A stretch of DNA of 39,718 bases, from the NCBI RefSeq assembly GCF_003143955.1, contig NZ_QFVS01000029.1:1-39718 (forward strand), read 5' to 3'. This document shows positions 32,888-39,718 of this stretch, one piece after another (position 1 is the stretch's first letter; every line of letters begins with the position of its first letter). The DNA is from Kurthia zopfii. GTDB lineage: Bacteria; Bacillota; Bacilli; Bacillales_A; Planococcaceae. The translations under genes and the position numbers were made by a program. Under the pieces are notes generated by a model. The model ran no database searches. It was not told the DNA's origin and was given only the letters and a program-made list of their open reading frames with translations.

Positions 32888-33881
32888 TTAATTCACGCTC
32901 CTTTTCTTCCACGAGGAAGCATCTAGAAGTATGCTGTTCACCTGTTTGATAAATAGGTGGATTCTCTTTCGTGCATCGGTCAAATGCGAATTCACATCTT
33001 TCCGCAAAACGACAACCAATTTCGATGGAACCAGGCTTCGGTACACTACCAGGTATGGAATAAAGGCGATCCTTTTTCACACGCATATCCGGAATTGACT
33101 GAATTAATCCTTTCGTATATGGATGTTGCGGATTTTTGAAAATCTCACTTACTGGCCCTTCTTCGACAATTTGGCCACCATACATGACTACGACGCGCTC
33201 ACATGTTTCCGCAACTACGCCTAAATCATGCGTAATAAGCATAACCGCTGTATTTAGACGGTGATTCAACTCTCGCATCAATTGTAAAATTTGCGCTTGA
33301 ATCGTCACATCTAATGCAGTTGTTGGCTCATCCGCAATGAGCACTTTCGGGTCACAAACTAATGCCATCGCAATCATGACACGCTGGCGCATTCCTCCAG
33401 ATAGCTGATGCGGGTAATCCTTTATTAATTGTTCTGCGCGTGGTAATCCAACGAGTTTCATCATTTCAATTGCACGTGCAGTTGCTTGTTTTTTCGACCA
33501 ACCCTTGTTATGTAATAGAATCGCTTCATTCAGTTGCTTCCCAATCGTAAACAGAGGGTTCAATGATGTCATTGGTTCTTGGAAAATCATCGCAATATCA
33601 TTGCCACGAATTTCACGCATTTCTTTTTCCTTTAATTTTGTTAAATCCTTACCTTCAAAAAGGATCTCACCTTTCGTAATTTTGCCCGGTGGTGAAGGAA
33701 TTAACCCCATAATCGATAGCGACGTCACACTCTTCCCAGAACCAGACTCACCAACAATACCTAAAATTTCTCTTTCTCTTAATGAAAATGTAATTCCATC
33801 AACTGCAGGTATTGCACCATCGTCAGTGAAAAATGTTGTTTCCAAGTTGTGGACTTGAAGTAGCTCTTTTTGTTCAGTCAT
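32880..33881 (-). CDS. dppD: Peptide ABC transporter ATPase, DppD/OppD-like
   Basis: 333 residues counted from the ATG at 33881. Walker [10 protein letters not shown]-loop [13 protein letters not shown], signature LSGGMRQRV, Walker [13 protein letters not shown] and [13 protein letters not shown]-terminal cysteine-rich tail [16 protein letters not shown]. Two ATGs occur at 33887 and 33881; the second is nine bases after GGAAGG. First gene of D-F-A-B-C. Its promoter carries a perfect CodY box, so the operon should be repressed when branched-chain amino acids and GTP are plentiful. Confidence 0.93.
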   Translation of the reverse strand: MTEQKELLQVHNLETTFFTDDGAIPAVDGITFSLREREILGIVGESGSGKSVTSLSIMGLIPSPPGKITKGEILFEGKDLTKLKEKEMREIRGNDIAMIFQEPMTSLNPLFTIGKQLNEAILLHNKGWSKKQATARAIEMMKLVGLPRAEQLIKDYPHQLSGGMRQRVMIAMALVCDPKVLIADEPTTALDVTIQAQILQLMRELNHRLNTAVMLITHDLGVVAETCERVVVMYGGQIVEEGPVSEIFKNPQHPYTKGLIQSIPDMRVKKDRLYSIPGSVPKPGSIEIGCRFAERCEFAFDRCTKENPPIYQTGEQHTSRCFLVEEKERELNV

Positions 33882-33904
33882 TGACATCTACCTTCCACTT
33901 TTAA

Positions 33905-33919
33905 AATTTTCTGAAAATT
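33905..33919. promoter_or_regulatory. CodY-binding box
   Basis: AATTTTCTGAAAATT matches the consensus AATTTTCWGAAAATT at all 15 positions. It lies just downstream of the predicted start site of the dipeptide operon and 24 bp before the dppD start, a place suited to repression. Confidence 0.88.
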
Positions 33920-33928
33920 ATAATTTTT

Positions 33929-33958
33929 ATTTTACAATACTTTTACATATAAAGGCAA
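33929..33958 (-). promoter_or_regulatory. Promoter of the dipeptide transporter operon
   Basis: On the minus strand TTGCCT (33953-33958), 18-nt spacer, TAAAAT (33929-33934). Start near 33921, immediately upstream of the CodY box. Confidence 0.6.
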
Positions 33959-34216
33959 CTATTTATATTTTCGGCATATAAACTTATATTGGTAATTCAG
34001 AAACCGAATTACTTTAATGATTTAAAGCGATATATTGCTTTTGTTATTATTCCACTATTCTATATTTCACATTTTATCCTTTATGAAGTTTGTTCTAGTT
34101 CTTCCGATGAATTTTGTGAAACACTACAGAAAAATCATTGATTTCATTACATTTCAATGTATTAGTAGCAGTTGCAAAATGCCCTTTTTACTATGACTTA
34201 AATCGTCATTTTTAAA
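33959..34216. other. AT-rich intergenic stretch, nothing recognised
   Basis: Between the dipeptide promoter and the DUF4272 gene terminator I see no coding frame with a ribosome site and no strong repeat or RNA motif. Confidence 0.6.
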
Positions 34217-34255
34217 TCAAAAAATCACCTATCCAGTAAATGCTGGTAGGTGATT
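34217..34255 (-). terminator. Terminator of the DUF4272 gene
   Basis: AATCACCTATCCAG (34223-34236) pairs with CTGGTAGGTGATT (34243-34255); T-run on the minus strand (TTTTTTGATTT). Confidence 0.8.
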
Positions 34256-34275
34256 CTTCTTAAAATTATTTATGC

Positions 34276-35445
34276 TTAGCTTGAGATTGTGACCTCATCC
34301 CATGCTTCATTTTGTAATTGTGTTAGCCAATTAAATGCGCGTTGGCGTTCCAATACGACACCTTCATCCAATAGTGCTGGTGCTGTTTCGCCATTAACGC
34401 GTGCTTCTACACAAGCCCAGTGGTATGAATAGTTTTCATCCATATGGTCTAAAATTTCATCCGCTGGTCGTAATTCAACATCGACAAGCATTTCACCAAT
34501 ATTTGTGTAACTTGTTAGAAGGTTTAAAACTGCTTCCACATCGCAAATATTCGTAGGTTCTGGTAGTAGATCGACGAGATTCACCGACCATAGCATTGTC
34601 CAAGCCGCTTCGAATAACCACATTTTATCGACTAATTGTTGTTTCGTATACTCTTCCTGTTGAAGAAATGCTTCTTCTGCAGGCGTTAAATTCATTTTCA
34701 CACCGTAGCGATTTAAAAATACTTCCGCAATTCGGCGAGAAGCTTTAATATTTTCTGGTTTTTCATCGACAATGATCTCACGCACAAATTGTGTAATGAT
34801 TAACATCGCTGAAACACGTCGAGCGATTTCTTCCGCCGATTTTAAGTGAACGGACTTACTATCAGGTAATAGGGGCAAATGATCGATATACGGGATTTTA
34901 TTCGCCGATAAGACCGCTTGTGTCGCCCTTCTTCTAGCAATGCTTTCTTCCGCTACTTTCGTTTCCTTTTCTGCGACGATTACTTGCACATCATCCGCAA
35001 CAATTTTGCCATCAGGATCGACTAATTCAGTACCTGTTGAATCTAAAATATAGCCAGAAGGTAGGAATAGAAGACCGCCGATTTTTTCCGTAGCTGCAAT
35101 CAGATTCGGCCAAAAATCCTCCACTTCTGCTTCTTCCACTTGGAAGGAAATCATCGTATTTACATGAACCGCTTGGAATAGAATTTTCTCCTTTAATTCA
35201 GTTTCCCCGATTAATTCCGCGGCTAAGTAACCGACGAAACCACCTGTAAATTGGTTTGGATCCTCATCTTCTATGCGTTCTTTTATATGAATTGTACAAA
35301 TTTGTTTCTTTTTAAATAGACCTTTTTTCAAAATGATCATACTTTCACCATCTTGTTGAATGACGTAATTCGCCATTGATTCGAAAAGAATTGATTCGAT
35401 TGTTGATGTATCTTCAATTGATGCGTATAAAGTTAAGTTTGCCAT
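34276..35445 (-). CDS. DUF4272 domain-containing protein
   Basis: 389 residues, soluble. The DUF4272 domain fills about 175-385: RRATQAVLSANKIPYIDHLPLL (ATQAVLSANKIPYIDHLP), SAEEIARRVSAMLIIT, GVKMNLTPAEEAFLQQ, and KMWLFEAAWTMLWSVNLVDLLPEPTNICD. The N-terminal 160 residues form a separate domain with ANLTLYASIEDT. The function of the family is unknown. GAGGGG precedes two tandem ATGs (35448, 35445); I use the second. Own terminator; monocistronic. Confidence 0.82.
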   Translation of the reverse strand: MANLTLYASIEDTSTIESILFESMANYVIQQDGESMIILKKGLFKKKQICTIHIKERIEDEDPNQFTGGFVGYLAAELIGETELKEKILFQAVHVNTMISFQVEEAEVEDFWPNLIAATEKIGGLLFLPSGYILDSTGTELVDPDGKIVADDVQVIVAEKETKVAEESIARRRATQAVLSANKIPYIDHLPLLPDSKSVHLKSAEEIARRVSAMLIITQFVREIIVDEKPENIKASRRIAEVFLNRYGVKMNLTPAEEAFLQQEEYTKQQLVDKMWLFEAAWTMLWSVNLVDLLPEPTNICDVEAVLNLLTSYTNIGEMLVDVELRPADEILDHMDENYSYHWACVEARVNGETAPALLDEGVVLERQRAFNWLTQLQNEAWDEVTISS

Positions 35446-35526
35446 CATAAATCCCCTCACAATATAAATTCATCTAAAAGTATAGTGTAAATGCCCAATC
35501 ATTGCCACCTTTTACAGCTTCAATTC

Positions 35527-35553
35527 AAAAAAAGAAGCAGTCGTAACTACTTC
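35527..35553 (-). terminator. Terminator of the SGNH hydrolase gene
   Basis: GAAGCAG (35534-35540) with CTACTTC (35547-35553), one G-U step, and seven T on the minus strand. The stem includes the stop codon. Confidence 0.65.
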
Positions 35554-36257
35554 TCCTCTAACACTTTTGCCAACTTCTGCTGCCAAATTGCATAACCTTC
35601 ACCATTCAAATGCAATCCGTCACTCGTGTAGGCTTTATTCAATTGATGCCCTTTTAAAAAAACGTCATATAAATCGACAAGTAATACATTATTTTGTTTT
35701 GCAAGATTTCTTATTTCTTCATTCAATTTCATGATTTGCCCATTTTCTACTTTCGTTGAACGAATATCCTCATTGAATGGTAGCACTGTTGTCAAAATAA
35801 TCTTCGTTTTTGGCGTTTGTTCTTTTATTTGCGTAATCAATAATTGATAATTCTCTATGATTTTCTTTTGTGGAACTTTCAACGATAAATCATTCGTACC
35901 AATCATAATGACAATTTTCTGCGGTTGTCCCATTGTCACATCTGACAATCTTCTAAGTAAGCCTGCTGTCGTATCTCCACCAATACCTCGATTGACGATA
36001 TGTAAATTTGGAAATTGTTCATCCCACTCATTATACAAAATCATACTATCTCCGAACATGACGATGTCTTTTTCTGTAATCGGTAAGCGACTAAAAAGAT
36101 TACTTCGCTGTTCATAATGTTCCGGTCTTAATACATCAGCCATTTTCTTCTCTTGTGACTTCACTTGATCCGAACCTTTGTCATTTACGAAAACAAACAC
36201 GAGTATCGCAATGAGCAAAACATTTAAACCAACCGAAAATGTTAATTTTCTATTCAT
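35547..36257 (-). CDS. Membrane-anchored SGNH/GDSL hydrolase
   Basis: 236 residues. N-terminal membrane helix (about 7-25), then an SGNH esterase: block I IVMFGDSMI (nucleophile S71), block II NRGIGGDTTAG, block III MIGTNDLS (N122), block V SDGLHLNGEGY with Asp and His. This pattern is that of the PAF-acetylhydrolase/TesA-like branch. It probably deacylates a surface glycan or lipid outside the membrane. Distinct from the YpmR-like lipoprotein at 4395-5168. No clear AGGAGG; AGAAGGTG lies upstream. Confidence 0.88.
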   Translation of the reverse strand: MNRKLTFSVGLNVLLIAILVFVFVNDKGSDQVKSQEKKMADVLRPEHYEQRSNLFSRLPITEKDIVMFGDSMILYNEWDEQFPNLHIVNRGIGGDTTAGLLRRLSDVTMGQPQKIVIMIGTNDLSLKVPQKKIIENYQLLITQIKEQTPKTKIILTTVLPFNEDIRSTKVENGQIMKLNEEIRNLAKQNNVLLVDLYDVFLKGHQLNKAYTSDGLHLNGEGYAIWQQKLAKVLEEK

Positions 36258-36300
36258 TCTAATTCACCTTCTCCATAAATGATTATTTTATGCTAAAAAC

Positions 36301-36331
36301 AAAAAGAAAACAATGGAGGAAATCTCCATTG
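36301..36331 (-). terminator. Terminator of the anchored hypothetical gene
   Basis: CAATGGAG (36311-36318) with CTCCATTG (36324-36331), followed on the minus strand by TTTTCTTTTTG. Confidence 0.8.
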
Positions 36332-36332
36332 C

Positions 36333-37526
36333 TTACTTTGGATGATCTTGTAGCATCGTTAAATCTGTCATCATAAATGCTTCATCATCGATATATTTTT
36401 TCAATCCTTTTACAGGGATTGAACGAGTTCTTTTACCTGTTTTCAAACTATATTCATCTAAGAAATGTTTTTTCTTCGCATCTTCATAAATAAAATGCAA
36501 ATGACCATCTTTAAATGTAGCTTGTGCTAAATAATCATTTTTCACTGGTAATCCCTGTACTGTGAACGCTTCATTTACTTTTCCAGTGTCGACATTATAG
36601 CGAATTACTTTGCCTAATCCATTTAAAAAATAGAAATTATTTTCGAATAAATAGAGGCTTTCGTTAAAGCTTAGAGGAAAACTATTCATCGTTTCCTTTT
36701 CAGAACGGTACTCCGCTAATGTTGTCATTTTTAATTTTGCAGTTTTTCGATCAATTCGAACTAGGACAATATTTTCATATTGATCCGATTCATAATGCGA
36801 ACCTACGAAGTAATAAGCATCTGGTAATGCCACGATTTGAGAAATTGAGTCGAAATTTGCTGCATTTGGAATTTCTAGTTGTGCGATTGTTTTCACTTCG
36901 GCATCTTTCTTCAACTTAACCTTTTTTAATTGATACTCCATCGAGATTAAATCCTGTGTTAAAAGCATAACATGGTCCGCATCATTGCCTGATGTTGATA
37001 CGAAATGAGGTACCAAAAGTGTATTGAATTCGTTGTTACGATCCGTATAGCGAATCGACATTTGATAATCATGTTTTTTACTTAAGCCACTATTATAAAT
37101 CGCATAAAATTGATTCGTTTCTTCTAAATAACTCGCTCTCGTACCGCGAAAATCTAGTTCATCAAAAGTCGTTTTTTGAATATGGTCGGTCGTAAGTGTC
37201 ATTTGGTTTGATTCTTCTACCATGAACTTGTTACCTACAAACTTCACTTCGCCATACTCGACAGGATTAATCGGAAAGCCTTTCACATGGCCGGTATCAT
37301 CAATAAATACGACGGAACCTTTACCATTCTTCTTCTCAAGGTTTTCGGCATCTTGAGAAATATAAAGCGCTGCACGATTGTCTTTCACGATACTTAATTG
37401 TAAACCTTCATTTGATTTCACTTTACTTTTTTCTGGTGTTGGATCATAAAATTTAGTAATTATAAAAGCAGCAACTAATAAGAGAATAATTCCTCCGATA
37501 ATTGCTGCAGAAGCTCTTTTTTTCAC
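36333..37526 (-). CDS. Membrane-anchored hypothetical protein with repeated beta segments
   Basis: 397 residues. N-terminal membrane helix (about 8-25) after MKKRASA, then an extracytoplasmic domain of alternating beta strands with many aromatic and charged residues: NRAALYISQDAENLEKK, KGSVVFIDDTGHVKGF, TNQFYAIYNSGLS, YYFVGSHYES, ENNFYFLNGLGKVIRYNVDTGK, HLHFIYEDAKKKHFLDEYSL. The spacing suggests a beta-propeller-type fold, an inference. No known family recognised. GTG start with AAGGGGG six bases upstream. Own terminator. Confidence 0.75.
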   Translation of the reverse strand: MKKRASAAIIGGIILLLVAAFIITKFYDPTPEKSKVKSNEGLQLSIVKDNRAALYISQDAENLEKKNGKGSVVFIDDTGHVKGFPINPVEYGEVKFVGNKFMVEESNQMTLTTDHIQKTTFDELDFRGTRASYLEETNQFYAIYNSGLSKKHDYQMSIRYTDRNNEFNTLLVPHFVSTSGNDADHVMLLTQDLISMEYQLKKVKLKKDAEVKTIAQLEIPNAANFDSISQIVALPDAYYFVGSHYESDQYENIVLVRIDRKTAKLKMTTLAEYRSEKETMNSFPLSFNESLYLFENNFYFLNGLGKVIRYNVDTGKVNEAFTVQGLPVKNDYLAQATFKDGHLHFIYEDAKKKHFLDEYSLKTGKRTRSIPVKGLKKYIDDEAFMMTDLTMLQDHPK

Positions 37527-37618
37527 AAAAAATCCCCCTTACTCCTGCTTACTCTACTAATTATTCTATAGTAGTAGCACTCTAGACGCAAAGGGAAACT
37601 TAAAACAAGACATTATGA

Positions 37619-38176
37619 CTAGATGGCAATTTTTTGGTAACACCAATTCAGGAAATCTTTTCGCTCCACAACATTTAAAATACAAAATGCGTGTTCACGA
37701 TTTTCTAGTCGGATCAACTCTTGCGGATAGTTCATCGTATTGATTGTCATATAAGGTAATTTTCGTTGAGCTTTACGGGAACGGAAATTTTCCACGCGCG
37801 CTCCAGCGAAAATATGATGTAATTGTAAAGTTTCAAAAGCAGTGTATAACATTTTCTCTTTTGCTAATTGGTTATAGCCTTTCCCCCAATGAGCAGAGCC
37901 AATCCATGTACTAATATGGCTGCTTTTGTGCAATTGATCGATATTATGCAATGTAATGACGCCGATTAACTCGAAATCTTCATTCATAATCATACGAGAA
38001 TAGTGGTTCCCCATCATCTCTTCTAATTGCATCTCACGAATAAAATCCATCATGACTGCAATGGATGTTTCATTTTCTGATAAACCTAGTGGCCCTCTCA
38101 CTTCGGGATCACTTAGTAAAGTCGACATTTGCTCAGCATAGAAAATGTCATGTGGTTGTAAATAAATTTTGCGCAT
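37619..38176 (-). CDS. GNAT acetyltransferase, RimJ/RimL-like
   Basis: 185 residues counted from the ATG at 38176 (GGAGGGG six bases upstream; a TTG five codons earlier lies in that site). GNAT features: FELIGVITLHNID (beta strand 4), ISTWIGSAHWGKGYNQLAKEKML (W-G-K-G-Y acetyl-CoA loop), and HHIFAGARVENFRSRKAQRKLPY. The loop fits RimJ/RimL or ribosomal/spermidine acetyltransferases. The C-terminal part is cysteine-containing and ordinary. Substrate unknown. A 33-codon ORF lies upstream on the same transcript. Confidence 0.85.
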   Translation of the reverse strand: MRKIYLQPHDIFYAEQMSTLLSDPEVRGPLGLSENETSIAVMMDFIREMQLEEMMGNHYSRMIMNEDFELIGVITLHNIDQLHKSSHISTWIGSAHWGKGYNQLAKEKMLYTAFETLQLHHIFAGARVENFRSRKAQRKLPYMTINTMNYPQELIRLENREHAFCILNVVERKDFLNWCYQKIAI

Positions 38177-38271
38177 AAAAAACCCCTCCAAATCGAACTA
38201 TTCATCGCTTGCTGATGATTTGGTGGTTTGTGAAATCTGTATTTTTTTCAATTACACATGTTCACAACATA

Positions 38272-38373
38272 CTATTTTTTTGAAATAAATGCTCGAATGA
38301 CAATAGATTCACGATTCCAAAAGCTTACACGGAATCGATTATTATATGTACTGTCTTCTAAGTCAGAAATCAT
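38272..38373 (-). CDS. Small ORF (33 aa) upstream of the acetyltransferase gene
   Basis: ATG at 38373 with AAAGGAG seven bases upstream and a strong promoter at 38404-38433. The frame reads MISDLEDSTYNNRFRVSFWN, then RESIVIRAFISKK and TAG. Amphipathic and basic, with no membrane helix. It lies about 95 bp before the acetyltransferase ribosome site. No family recognised. The ribosome site, start and promoter agree well, which argues against chance. Confidence 0.5.
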   Translation of the reverse strand: MISDLEDSTYNNRFRVSFWNRESIVIRAFISKK

Positions 38374-38403
38374 CTGCAAGCTCCTTTATTGTTTGATAGT
38401 GCC

Positions 38404-38433
38404 ATTATAACAGAAATGTCACAAATTGTTCAA
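38404..38433 (-). promoter_or_regulatory. Promoter of the 33-codon ORF and acetyltransferase
   Basis: On the minus strand TTGAAC (38428-38433), 18-nt spacer, TATAAT (38404-38409). A divergent TATAAT on the plus strand (38456-38461) may serve the HAD gene. Confidence 0.65.
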
Positions 38434-38486
38434 ATTTACTGCTTTACATTTTGAATATAATAAGGGAAAAGGGAGTTGAATGAACT

Positions 38487-39120
38487 TTGAATTACATTTT
38501 TGATTTTGATGGTACATTAGCAGATTCAGAACAATGTAGTATTTTAGCTACGCAAAAAGCATTTGAACAATGTGATTTACAAATCCCCGATGAAGCTCAA
38601 ATTAAATATTATATGGGCATTCCAATTGAAAAATCATTTGTCGAAATGGCTTCGCGCTCATTATCGGCTGAGGAGTTTGACCAATTGCTTGTCGTGTTTA
38701 GAGCGGCTTATAAGGAATTTGAAACAGCGACATTAACACTCTTCCCAAATATTTCACATGTGTTACAGCAACTTCAAAGCAATAATCACCACTGTTTCGT
38801 CCTTTCAAGCAAGAAAACAGAAGTTCTGAAAAGAAATTTAGAAGCATTACAAATTTCGCACTATTTCAAAGATGCATTCGGTTCTGATCGTGTACAAAAT
38901 TACAAGCCTGATCCAGACGGTATTTTCGCAACAAGCCTATGATTTTGCGGCAATCGATACAATGATGATTGGCGATGCGATTTTCGATTTGCAAATGGGT
39001 AAAGCTGCCAACGTAAAAACATGTGCAGTTACTTGGGGCAGCCATTCAGTCGAACAACTTTCCGCAGAAAATCCAGATTTCATCATCGACGAAGCTCTTC
39101 AATTACTGGCGATTATCTAA
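38487..39120 (+). pseudogene. HAD-superfamily phosphatase with a frameshift
   Basis: All HAD motifs are present but in two frames. Frame one from the TTG at 38487: motif I FDFDGTLADS (D6, D8), cap IPIEKSFVEMASR, motif II VLSSKK, motif III NYKPDPDGIF, stopping at 38940. Frame two continues from about 38925: QQAYDFAAIDTMMIGDAIFDLQMG (motif IV GDAIFD), to TAA at 39118. The switch is +1 at a TTTT run near 38926-38929, where one extra T, or a two-base loss, would explain it. Without it the protein would be about 210 residues, a normal HAD-IA phosphatase (PGP/Gph-like). Either a true null allele or a sequencing error. The ribosome site GGGAG is 11 bases before the TTG. Confidence 0.8.
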
Positions 39121-39121
39121 A

Positions 39122-39157
39122 AATCAGCCCTTCCTTTTACGAAAGGAAGGCTGATTT
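39122..39157. terminator. Bidirectional terminator
   Basis: AATCAGCC (39122-39129) with GGCTGATT (39149-39156), and TTCCTTT with AAAGGAA inside; T-run after and A-run before. Confidence 0.85.
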
Positions 39158-39158
39158 T

Positions 39159-39563
39159 TTATTGATGTGTTTTTGCTTTATTTTGCGTATAGACGACTTT
39201 ATCCGTTAAATCGCCAATGACAGGGTCGTCACCATATATTTTCAATACTTTCGAAGCAATGTTGATGACTTGATCCATATCACCTTTTTTATATACGCGG
39301 TCAATTTTCAATGTCTGTTGCTGTAAATTCATTTTCTTGGCTTGGACGAGCATCGATTGCGCCTGTACATGGTCTTTGTTATTTTCTAACACCTCATTAA
39401 ATACAATGATCGCTTTCTCACTGTCATTTTTACTTAAATATTCCACTCCTTCTTCCATTTTATTTTGTTCTAAAATCTTTGGAACAATAAATGCAATTGC
39501 CGCTACAAGTGATACTGTTAGGAAAATATAAAGGATTTTACGAATGTCGCTCTCCTCCCCCAT
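39159..39563 (-). CDS. Small membrane protein with TPR-like helices
   Basis: About 134 residues: a membrane helix at about 10-28 (ILYIFLTVSLVAAIAFIVP), then paired helices EEGVEYLSKNDSEKAIIVFN and LENNKDHVQAQSMLVQAKK, then KGDMDQVINIASKVLKIYGD, which looks like one or two TPR units. Candidate starts are the TTG at 39566, ATG at 39563, or an ATT at 39545. GGGGAGGAG (39552-39560) is inside the frame six bases before the ATT and not before ATG, so the real start may be the rare ATT. Role unknown; probably a membrane-anchored scaffold. Confidence 0.65.
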   Translation of the reverse strand: MGEESDIRKILYIFLTVSLVAAIAFIVPKILEQNKMEEGVEYLSKNDSEKAIIVFNEVLENNKDHVQAQSMLVQAKKMNLQQQTLKIDRVYKKGDMDQVINIASKVLKIYGDDPVIGDLTDKVVYTQNKAKTHQ

Positions 39564-39608
39564 CAATTAGTTGTACTTCCACTATACCCACTTTAACATC
39601 TGTTCGGT

Positions 39609-39718
39609 AGAATTCCCCCATCTTCTATAAGTGGGGGATGAATACCGTTCAGTTTGAGGGTTACCGTTGGTAACTCGAAAACTGATATAAAGGGTTTATT
39701 GCCTTTTTATTTTAGGTT
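39609..39718 (-). mobile_element. Possible IS200/IS605-type right end with TnpB guide-RNA-like hairpin
   Basis: On the minus strand the edge sequence reads TATTCATCCCCCACTTATAG..., a GC hairpin CCCCCA (39615-39620) with TGGGGG (39632-39637), preceded by a second stem GTTACC/GGTAAC (39660-39665/39669-39674). TTCATCCCCC...GGGGG next to the end is characteristic, as I recall, of right ends of IS605-group elements, where the tnpB 3' end overlaps its omega RNA. Any tnpB would lie beyond the right edge. Tentative. Confidence 0.4.

Noticed and set aside
38900-38945. Programmed ribosomal frameshift in the HAD gene
   Set aside because: No slippery heptamer of known type, stimulating stem or Shine-Dalgarno-like signal is visible; HAD phosphatases are not known for this.
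38872-39120. Separate gene starting at an ATG at 38872
   Set aside because: Its first codons are out-of-frame HAD sequence; only the part after about 38925 is HAD-like, so it is the second half of a frameshifted gene.

Overview
The window is about 39.7 kb of low-G+C Firmicutes chromosome. AAGGAGG-type ribosome sites, frequent TTG/GTG starts and TTGACA/TATAAT promoters point to Bacillales. Gene content and order (msrA-msrB, ypmS, ypmR, yplQ, dfrA, thyA, ypjP, ypiP, brxA/yphP) recall the ypm-ypl-ypj-yph stretch of Bacillus subtilis, though rearranged and interrupted. I infer a Planococcaceae-type organism (Lysinibacillus, Solibacillus or Kurthia relatives); this rests on gene content and codon style, not on a search.

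Region 1 (1-2762): a possible transposon end, then a SAM-I riboswitch with readable antiterminator and terminator controlling metI-metC (transsulfuration to methionine). Region 2 (2766-10160): methionine sulfoxide repair (msrA-msrB), ypmS, an ypmR-like SGNH lipoprotein, a DegV protein, a hemolysin-III-like membrane protein, a secreted CAP-domain protein, dfrA and thyA (folate/dTMP) with a SLAP-type gene between them. Region 3 (10164-16652): an NCS2 nucleobase permease divergent from a lone Rieske oxygenase, then two tandem paralogous MFS transporters behind unusually long, palindrome-rich upstream regions. This is the least ordinary part of the window.

Region 4 (16652-20432): a lipoprotein with G-[YF]-[ND]-x-x repeats and a polar amino-acid ABC transporter with an attenuating terminator after the binding-protein gene. 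Region 5 (20416-24420): two translationally coupled small membrane proteins, ypjP, a 24-residue membrane peptide gene, the brxA-ypiP operon, a hypothetical gene, a gene remnant and a GNAT acetyltransferase. Region 6 (24424-27600): hutG-gltS, divergent from a LysR regulator, with a clear dyad operator. Histidine degradation yields glutamate, so the three genes make a catabolic/transport unit.

Region 7 (28191-33958): a dipeptide ABC transporter operon in the order D-F-A-B-C behind a perfect 15-bp CodY box. Region 8 (34217-39718): a DUF4272 protein, a membrane-anchored SGNH hydrolase, an anchored hypothetical protein, a GNAT acetyltransferase preceded by a 33-codon ORF, a frameshifted HAD phosphatase, a small TPR-like membrane protein, and at the right edge a sequence resembling the hairpin end of an IS200/IS605-type element. 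I saw no rRNA, tRNA or CRISPR array. The main value of the window lies in small unannotated ORFs and in regulatory DNA, especially 11471-11693 and 12736-15320.
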